Part shown: positions 8,854-11,985 of the stretch, piece after piece | Position numbering within the stretch: position 1 is the stretch's first letter | How the letters are laid out: each line of letters starts with the position of its first letter | Assembly (NCBI GenBank): GCA_934691625.1 | Contig: CAKUTA010000026.1 | Location: 1-11,985, forward strand | Length of the DNA stretch: 11,985 nt | Direction: 5' to 3' | DNA from: an uncultured Bacteroidales bacterium | Lineage (GTDB): Bacteria > Bacteroidota > Bacteroidia > Bacteroidales > UBA932 | Made by a program: the position numbers and the translations under genes | Notes under the pieces: model-generated | Database searches by the model: none | Told to the model about the DNA's origin: nothing | What the model saw: the letters and a program-made list of their open reading frames with translations, nothing else

Positions 8854-8884
8854 CAAAGCTATGAAAAAAATTCCGCTTAACAAA
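8854..8884 (-). promoter_or_regulatory. Bacteroidota-type promoter of the LRR-SLH operon
   Basis: Minus strand: TTTG at 8881-8884, exactly 19 nt, then TAGCTTTG at 8854-8861. Both boxes and the spacing fit the consensus. It predicts a leader of about 55-60 nt before the ATG at 8790. Confidence 0.75.
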
Positions 8885-9127
8885 GCCCTGCGAGCTGGAT
8901 GCTGAGCGGTTAGATAATTTTTTAGAATATTTCTATTCGGGCTTCGTGTAGGCCGAGAACAATGGTATAATGACATTTTTGGTCGGTGATTGTGACAAAA
9001 GTGGTTAGTGGAAGGTCTCTTCTCCGTAAAAAAGCCGTTTCGCCGGAGGAAGTAGGCGCTTTTACCGTTTCGTCCGGTGAAATGGAATTATACCGGACAT
9101 TATACGGCATAATCCCGTTTTTGTGAT

Positions 9128-9137
9128 GGGGGGGGGG
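9128..9137. repeat. Homopolymer run of ten G
   Basis: Ten consecutive G on the plus strand. On the minus strand it falls four codons inside an ATG-started 75-codon frame (9149 to 8922) as a run of proline codons. Such runs slip during replication and can switch reading frames, but no credible gene is attached here. Confidence 0.9.
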
Positions 9138-9149
9138 AGGTGAGGACAT

Positions 9150-9181
9150 AAAAAAAGCGGACACCAATTGTTCAGTGTCCG
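9150..9181 (-). terminator. Intrinsic terminator reading leftward
   Basis: On the minus strand a 7-bp perfect stem (CGGACAC with GTGTCCG) and 10-nt loop are followed by one C and seven T. It would end a leftward transcript coming from the right. No leftward gene or promoter was found between it and 9296, so it may belong to a lost gene or insulate the left-hand operon. Confidence 0.7.
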
Positions 9182-9295
9182 TCTTGATAGAACGGCAAAT
9201 CAACTTATCGAACCAATTTATCGAAGATTTTGTCAAGGTGGTAGAATTCGAACAAAAGTCAGGACATAGAGTTTGAACCTCTTCAACAAAATCTC

Positions 9296-9326
9296 CTTGT
9301 CAATCAGAAATATTTATTTATCTTTG
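9296..9326 (+). promoter_or_regulatory. Bacteroidota-type promoter of the structured RNA/small-ORF locus
   Basis: CTTG at 9296-9299, exactly 19 nt, then TATCTTTG at 9319-9326 followed by C: one of the best promoter matches in the window. It predicts transcription starting near 9331-9334, right where the 5' arm of the long leader helix begins. Confidence 0.78.
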
Positions 9327-9331
9327 CATCG

Positions 9332-9473
9332 TTGTGTGAATAAGAAAGGCAACAAATAAAAGCAGGCATCCTTTCCCTAAAAGGGGTGTCTGTTTTTTAT
9401 TGTCAAGTCCTACCGAGGGGGTACCACAACAAGGACGGCTGTTCTCTCGCCTTTCTAAATCAAATTCACACAA
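9332..9473 (+). ncRNA. Structured 5' leader RNA enclosing an attenuator hairpin
   Basis: The leader's ends pair. TTGTGTGAAT (9332-9341) is the exact complement of ATTCACACAA (9464-9473), and AGAAAGGC (9343-9350) is the exact complement of GCCTTTCT (9449-9456). Together they form 18 bp with a 1x7 internal loop. The inner part holds a terminator-like hairpin (9363-9398) and a 5-bp hairpin (GTCCT 9407-9411 with AGGAC 9432-9436). The 3' arm ends at the base before the ATG of the small ORF, so opening or closing the helix should affect initiation. The helix matches the predicted transcript start, which argues for a true RNA structure. It could be a cis-acting regulator or part of a longer functional RNA reaching 9671. 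I do not recognise it as a known riboswitch class. Confidence 0.5.
9363..9398 (+). terminator. Terminator-like hairpin inside the leader (attenuator)
   Basis: CAGGCATCC (9363-9371) pairs with GGGTGTCTG (9384-9392), nine pairs including two G-U, followed at once by six T. It lies about 30 nt after the predicted start, so it could release a short RNA of about 65 nt. Alternatively it could control read-through into the small ORF. Confidence 0.65.
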
Positions 9474-9605
9474 ATGAGAACAAGCCAATATCTTGTGATG
9501 GTCACCATTGAAGTGGAGATTGTCAGAATTGTCAAAGTACGGGCCTATAGGCGAGTACGTTTCGGCAAGGTTGAGAGAGTGCGCAGCTATTACAGGCGTT
9601 ATTAG
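9474..9605 (+). CDS. Small basic ORF, 43 residues, unknown function
   Basis: The ATG at 9474 follows immediately after the 3' arm of the leader helix, and the frame ends with TAG at 9603-9605. The product has 12 Arg/Lys and only 3 Glu. Its middle alternates valine or isoleucine with charged residues (TIEVEIVRIVKVR) and its end is Arg/Tyr-rich (VRSYYRRY), suggesting a beta-strand-prone nucleic-acid-binding peptide or a leader peptide. Support for coding: the ATG is placed precisely after the helix, a consensus promoter lies upstream, and a terminator lies 19 nt after the stop. Against: the same bases carry RNA structure, including a palindrome at 9543-9552 and a helix of 9586-9595 with 9614-9624 spanning the stop codon. 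The frame may thus be fortuitous within a structured RNA. I recognise no family. Confidence 0.5.
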   Translation: MRTSQYLVMVTIEVEIVRIVKVRAYRRVRFGKVERVRSYYRRY

Positions 9606-9623
9606 GGTGATGTCTGTAATTAG

Positions 9624-9671
9624 CCGACGCCTAAAGCCATAAGGCTATCTGCTTTACCCCCTCGGTTTTTT
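9624..9671 (+). terminator. Terminator closing the small-ORF transcript, with an alternative partner
   Basis: Locally CCGA (9624-9627) pairs with TCGG (9662-9665), and TAAAGC (9632-9637) with GCTTTA (9651-9656), followed by six T at 9666-9671. The 3' arm TACCCCCTCGG (9655-9665) is also the exact complement of CCGAGGGGGTA (9413-9423) in the leader. Either partner would place a helix directly before the U-run. Confidence 0.6.
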
Positions 9672-9692
9672 ATTGTATTAATTTTCCTCTGA

Positions 9693-9881
9693 CACAAAAT
9701 ATCTCATACCACCTTAGAAGCTGTTTTGAAATTATTATCTGAAGGTTTGAGAGGAAAAAACTTCAGGTTCGACCGGGGATTTGGGGAGGATAGCGGTGCC
9801 TATCTGACCCGAAAACGCGGGAAGAAGATGAAGGAATTTTACCTCAAACAACTTTTCAATCATCTCAAAACAACTTCTTAA
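9693..9881 (+). pseudogene. ATG-less 62-codon open frame, possible gene remnant
   Basis: The frame is open from just after a TGA (9690-9692) to TAA at 9879-9881 with no ATG near its beginning; a TTG at 9726 is the only early start candidate. The translation looks protein-like: LLSEGLRGKNFRFDRGFGED, then a basic stretch (TRKRGKKMKE) and an amphipathic end (FYLKQLFNHLK). It may be a truncated C-terminal remnant, a TTG-started small basic protein, or chance. It follows the small-ORF terminator by about 20 nt and no consensus promoter was seen for it. Confidence 0.25.
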
Positions 9882-10154
9882 TCTTTTATATTATTTCGGC
9901 ACATTCTGCCTGCCGTCATATAGGGCTAAATAAGATTAATTTGACACATTTTTAGAATGGTATATTTTAGATGTTGTCCCCTGATGAATACGGGAAGTCA
10001 ATTCAGATAATTATCCATTTGTAATCTTACTAAATCTGCGTCAGGAGGGCTTCCCGTTGAGGTTGAGCTAATGTAATTCCTCGAAATTTTCATACGGGGA
10101 TGTCGGCTATTATAGCTGCCTCATTGCCCTTTGCGATAGTTGCGACCAACTCTC
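9882..10154 (+). other. Non-coding stretch with inverted repeats
   Basis: I see no supported gene. ACGGGAAG (9990-9997) is the exact inverse complement of CTTCCCGT (10050-10057), 52 nt apart. CCCCTGA (9979-9985) can pair imperfectly with TCAGGAGG (10041-10048), in an interleaved, pseudoknot-like order. A small perfect hairpin, AGTTG-CGAC-CAACT, lies at 10138-10151. Placed upstream of a replication-type gene, this could be an origin or a regulatory RNA, but no nick-site motif could be confirmed. Confidence 0.4.
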
Positions 10155-10184
10155 TTGACTTTTTCATCAAACTAAGTATTTATA
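10155..10184 (+). promoter_or_regulatory. Weak candidate promoter for the small protein and replication-type genes
   Basis: TTG at 10155-10157, 19 nt, then TATTTATA at 10177-10184, a partial match to TAnnTTTG at the right spacing. A sigma70-like TTGACT and TATAAT also occur here, but 20 nt apart, which is too far. It would give a leader of about 35 nt before the ATG at 10225. Confidence 0.3.
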
Positions 10185-10224
10185 ATATAGGAGCCTCACT
10201 ATATAAACGAGGTAGATTAACGAA

Positions 10225-10437
10225 ATGAGATACAAGACGCAAACACAAGCGACTAAAGACCGCATCAGTCGGGCTATGAAACAGAGATACGCCCAAATGA
10301 GCGACACTGAACGAACCGCATTGAGCGCGAAAATTTCAGATGGACAGAAACGCAGTTGGCAGCACGCAATAGACCGCCCCACGGAATTCACTATGGACGA
10401 TCTTCTCGGTGTCGGCAAGACTGACAACAAGGATTAG
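10225..10437 (+). CDS. Small basic helix-repeat protein, NUMOD3-like
   Basis: This 70-residue protein has an N-terminal half of short helical repeats rich in Lys, Arg, Ser and Ala. TKDRISRAMKQRYAQ is followed by TERTALSAKISDGQKRSWQ, each with the I-S-x-x-x-K/Q-x-R pattern seen in NUMOD3 modules, the small DNA-binding repeats attached to homing endonucleases. The C-terminal half is acidic (FTMDDLLGVGK). No nuclease domain is present. It lies 56 nt before the replication-type gene, with an attenuator-like hairpin between, so it may be a regulator or DNA-binding accessory of that gene. Start: ATG at 10225 with GAGG about 12 nt upstream. The NUMOD3 resemblance rests on pattern only. Confidence 0.65.
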   Translation: MRYKTQTQATKDRISRAMKQRYAQMSDTERTALSAKISDGQKRSWQHAIDRPTEFTMDDLLGVGKTDNKD

Positions 10438-10458
10438 AGCCAATGTCCATCATCAATT

Positions 10459-10493
10459 CCTTAACCACTTATCAAGGTTAAGGTTTTGGTTTT
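10459..10493 (+). terminator. Attenuator-like hairpin just upstream of the replication-type gene
   Basis: CCTTAACC (10459-10466) and GGTTAAGG (10476-10483) form a perfect 8-bp stem with a 9-nt loop, followed by TTTTGGTTTTTT. It begins 21 nt after the small gene's stop and ends at the first possible start (TTG, 10494) of the next gene. It could be a plain terminator, or an attenuator limiting read-through into the replication gene. Confidence 0.65.
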
Positions 10494-11519
10494 TTGAGGA
10501 CATGGAAAAATAACAAAAGCACAAATAGCTATGAAAATTTGATTACTTTAGACAAAATAAAAATCATTGCTCCGATTGACAGCATTAGCATCACGGACTA
10601 CTCATATTTCAAGACTGAAATCAAGAACGATGAAATAAAATCATATTCCTATACACAGCAAACGCCTTTTCTGCTGTATGTTGAACAAGACATTGCTGAA
10701 CAGGAGACGGTAATAGAGTTCACAGGAAAGATTCTGATGGAAGAATATCCTCGCCTGATATGCCGAGATGCCATAAATCAATGTTTCAACTGCATTAATC
10801 AGATGGGGTTCTGCATCATTGATTTTGATAAGATATGGAAAGACGGACAAGTATGCAAAATTGACGTGAGCAAAGATGTTGCTGTTGAGGATTGTCAGGA
10901 ACTCTCAGAGTATCTGCGAACTCACCTGTCGAACAACAGGAAGTATCAGTCACGTACCATTTCGAGCAATCTAATCACTGAAAAGAACGTCACAACGAAG
11001 GGACTTAAACGAAGATTGACCATTTATGACAAGTGGAAGGAACTTCAGAGGTCAGAGAACAGAGAATTTCTTTCTCACCTCAACAATGCGGACAACGTTA
11101 TTGAACACTTCAAGGGAAAGGCACGATTTGAGCTGAATCTGAACAGCATGGAAGCCATCAGAAAGAGCCTCAACATAAAGAGTACAAACCTTGCCAACGT
11201 GTTAAGTTCGGAAGCCAATCCGATATGGGATTTTGTCAATGCTGCCATAAGTGAAGATGAAATTTCTTCTGTATGCAGCAAGCTGAAAGAGCGTAAAAAC
11301 TTGGCGTTTCTTAGGGATTGTGATATGGATATGGTCAAGGTAGAGGCTGAATTAAGAACCTATGCTCGCCCAGGTTCCCACATGTCTCAGCTAATCAAGC
11401 CATACCGAGAGTTACTTGACAAACTTAAAGGAGCATCAAACGGAAACAGAAAAGAATCACTACGCAAGCTTCTGTTGGAAGTCATTGTCATAGTGATTCT
11501 GTTTCCGATGATAGGCTAA
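10494..11519 (+). CDS. Putative phage/plasmid replication initiator (gene II/X-like)
   Basis: This is a 341-residue product if the TTG at 10494 is used, or 326 if the TTG at 10539 is used. The latter gives an N-terminus (ITLDKIKIIAPIDSISI) like those of filamentous-phage and plasmid replication proteins. No in-frame ATG occurs near either site, which is unusual. Numbering from 10494, family-like features are a strand with CKIDVSKDV (121-129), RLTIYDKWKEL (174-184) as a candidate Tyr-Lys active-site region, and ARFELNLNS (210-218) followed by a helical segment. The end is hydrophobic (VIVIVILFPMIG). The family normally nicks the double-strand origin and starts rolling-circle replication. The DNA is A/T-richer than the left half, suggesting acquisition. 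The assignment is from remembered family patterns, not a search; an uncharacterised mobile-element protein is the alternative. Confidence 0.55.
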   Translation: MRTWKNNKSTNSYENLITLDKIKIIAPIDSISITDYSYFKTEIKNDEIKSYSYTQQTPFLLYVEQDIAEQETVIEFTGKILMEEYPRLICRDAINQCFNCINQMGFCIIDFDKIWKDGQVCKIDVSKDVAVEDCQELSEYLRTHLSNNRKYQSRTISSNLITEKNVTTKGLKRRLTIYDKWKELQRSENREFLSHLNNADNVIEHFKGKARFELNLNSMEAIRKSLNIKSTNLANVLSSEANPIWDFVNAAISEDEISSVCSKLKERKNLAFLRDCDMDMVKVEAELRTYARPGSHMSQLIKPYRELLDKLKGASNGNRKESLRKLLLEVIVIVILFPMIG

Positions 11520-11552
11520 GTCAATGCTACGCTATCCATTATATGCTGCAAC

Positions 11553-11978
11553 TCAATCCAAGTTAACTGATCGTATGCCATATTTACTGCATAATATAAG
11601 AGTATGTCCCTTATAGTTAGGAAAATATCTAAAGTACTCCTCACTTGTATTCATTGAACCGATAAAATCAATGTCATACATGTCTTTAGGGTTATACGTC
11701 CCGTCCAAATCTACTTTTCCGACATCGAAAGTCACATCATTAAGAGTGAACCGATACTCTTCCTTGCCATTTTGATTTTTAATATGCACAGTCATCCTAT
11801 TGCCTTCAAACACGTCAATTACGGCTGTCGCATTTTCTAAAAAGAAAGTCTCACCCCCAGCTTCTTTGTTGAACAGTACGACTTCAGCAGTCCTGCTGAT
11901 GTGCTGTGTAGCATCATTTTGTTTAGAACATCCGAGGACGGCAACGCTCAAAATCAGAAGGGTTATAAACTTTTTCAT
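11553..11978 (-). CDS. Small lipoprotein of unknown function
   Basis: This 141-residue protein has a clear lipoprotein signal: MKKF, a hydrophobic stretch, then the lipobox VLGC with Cys17. The mature part is predicted to be beta-rich (alternating TAVIDVFEGNRMTVHIK and EYRFTLNDVTFDV) and ends close after KYGIRSVNLD. It is probably tethered to the periplasmic face or outer membrane. No domain is recognised. It converges on the replication-type gene with a 33-nt gap and no obvious terminator between. Only 7 nt of upstream sequence are present, so its promoter and operon partners lie outside the window. Confidence 0.8.
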   Translation of the reverse strand: MKKFITLLILSVAVLGCSKQNDATQHISRTAEVVLFNKEAGGETFFLENATAVIDVFEGNRMTVHIKNQNGKEEYRFTLNDVTFDVGKVDLDGTYNPKDMYDIDFIGSMNTSEEYFRYFPNYKGHTLILCSKYGIRSVNLD

Positions 11979-11985
11979 AAGAATA

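Larger units (their letters stand above)
8885..9295. other. Gene-poor stretch with conflicting short open frames
   Basis: No gene here could be supported. The minus strand is open from about 9306 to 8922 with no ATG until 9149, and a terminator hairpin sits just upstream of that ATG. The plus strand has a separate open frame at 8974-9126 with only GTG starts (8986, 8992, 9001), ending just before the G-run. Neither product is recognisable. An imperfect tandem repeat (ATTATACCGG at 9087, ATTATACGGC at 9099) lies within it. The stretch may be the eroded remains of a mobile gene at the junction between host-like and A/T-rich DNA. Confidence 0.5.
9296..11520 (+). mobile_element. Possible small integrated rolling-circle-type element
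   Basis: This is a composite call. A strong rightward promoter, a structured RNA with a small basic ORF, a NUMOD3-like small protein and a replication-initiator-like gene all point the same way. The DNA is A/T-richer and more loosely packed than the left half. A replication-type gene within a chromosome-like context suggests an integrated plasmid, filamentous-phage-like replicon or satellite. No integrase of its own, coat gene, Zot-like gene, direct repeats or defined ends were found. The limits given are simply the first promoter and the end of the replication-type gene. Confidence 0.35.

Noticed and set aside
9087..9108. ATTATACCGG/ATTATACGGC repeat as a dif-like Xer site
   Set aside because: The two halves are direct rather than inverted repeats and do not fit the two-arm, 6-8 nt spacer layout of dif.
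8974..9126. Plus-strand open frame with GTG starts in the gene-poor stretch
   Set aside because: No ATG near its start, no promoter, unrecognised product; it overlaps the opposite open frame. Kept only as a note.
8922..9236. 104-codon minus-strand open frame
   Set aside because: It needs a TTG start, contains an intrinsic terminator hairpin in its middle, spans a ten-G run and encodes nothing recognisable.
9240..9253. TTCGAAT resembling a tRNA T-loop, as a possible integration target remnant
   Set aside because: The flanking bases do not form a T-stem and no acceptor or anticodon arm could be built around it.
9332..9671. Retron or group II intron RNA
   Set aside because: No reverse transcriptase gene or domain V-like hairpin was found nearby.
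10155..10186. Sigma70-like promoter TTGACT...TATAAT
   Set aside because: The 20-nt spacer is too long for that class, and this phylum mainly uses the TTTG/TAnnTTTG type.
10167..10430. 87-codon minus-strand frame
   Set aside because: Antisense to the small NUMOD3-like gene, with low-complexity hydrophobic composition and no promoter.

Overview
The window looks like a Bacteroidota chromosome segment, most likely Bacteroidales. Four promoters fit the Bacteroides-type consensus (TTG or TTTG, about 18-19 nt, TAnnTTTG). Other pointers are a lipoprotein dipeptidyl peptidase III with HECLGH, a serine-type sulfatase, and a BspA-type leucine-rich-repeat protein. Genus cannot be set from the sequence alone.

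Left half (1-8884, balanced composition, tightly packed). On the minus strand a dipeptidyl peptidase III lipoprotein gene is followed after 8 nt by a XerD-type tyrosine recombinase gene, whose stop codon lies inside a perfect 30-bp palindrome. Divergent from the peptidase, from its own promoter, runs a secreted serine-type sulfatase that ends at a strong hairpin terminator. Converging on that terminator is a two-gene minus-strand operon. Its first gene encodes a secreted BspA-like LRR_5 protein. After 9 nt comes a 795-residue secreted protein with a duplicated CxxC module and three S-layer-homology (SLH) repeats. A clear promoter precedes the operon. This half reads as cell-envelope and nutrient-acquisition functions: peptide and sulfated-glycan breakdown plus two surface or periplasmic proteins.

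Right half (about 8885-11985, visibly A/T-richer from about 9300 on, loosely packed). It starts with a gene-poor stretch holding a minus-strand terminator and a run of ten G. A canonical promoter at 9296-9326 then fires rightward into a heavily structured region: a long-range leader helix enclosing a terminator-like hairpin, a 43-codon very basic small ORF, and a second terminator whose 3' arm can also pair with the leader. Further right are an ATG-less 62-codon open frame, about 340 nt of non-coding DNA with inverted repeats, and a 70-aa helix-repeat protein resembling NUMOD3. Next come an attenuator-like hairpin and a 326-341-aa protein that I tentatively place with filamentous-phage/plasmid (gene II/X type) replication initiators. 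A small lipoprotein gene closes the window on the opposite strand.

I read 9296-11520 as a possible small integrated rolling-circle-type element, or the remains of one, with RNA-level control of its genes. No target-site repeats or ends were found, so this is inference. The strongest leads are the structured RNA/small-ORF locus, the attenuator in front of the ATG-less replication-type gene, and the SLH triplet in a Gram-negative lineage.
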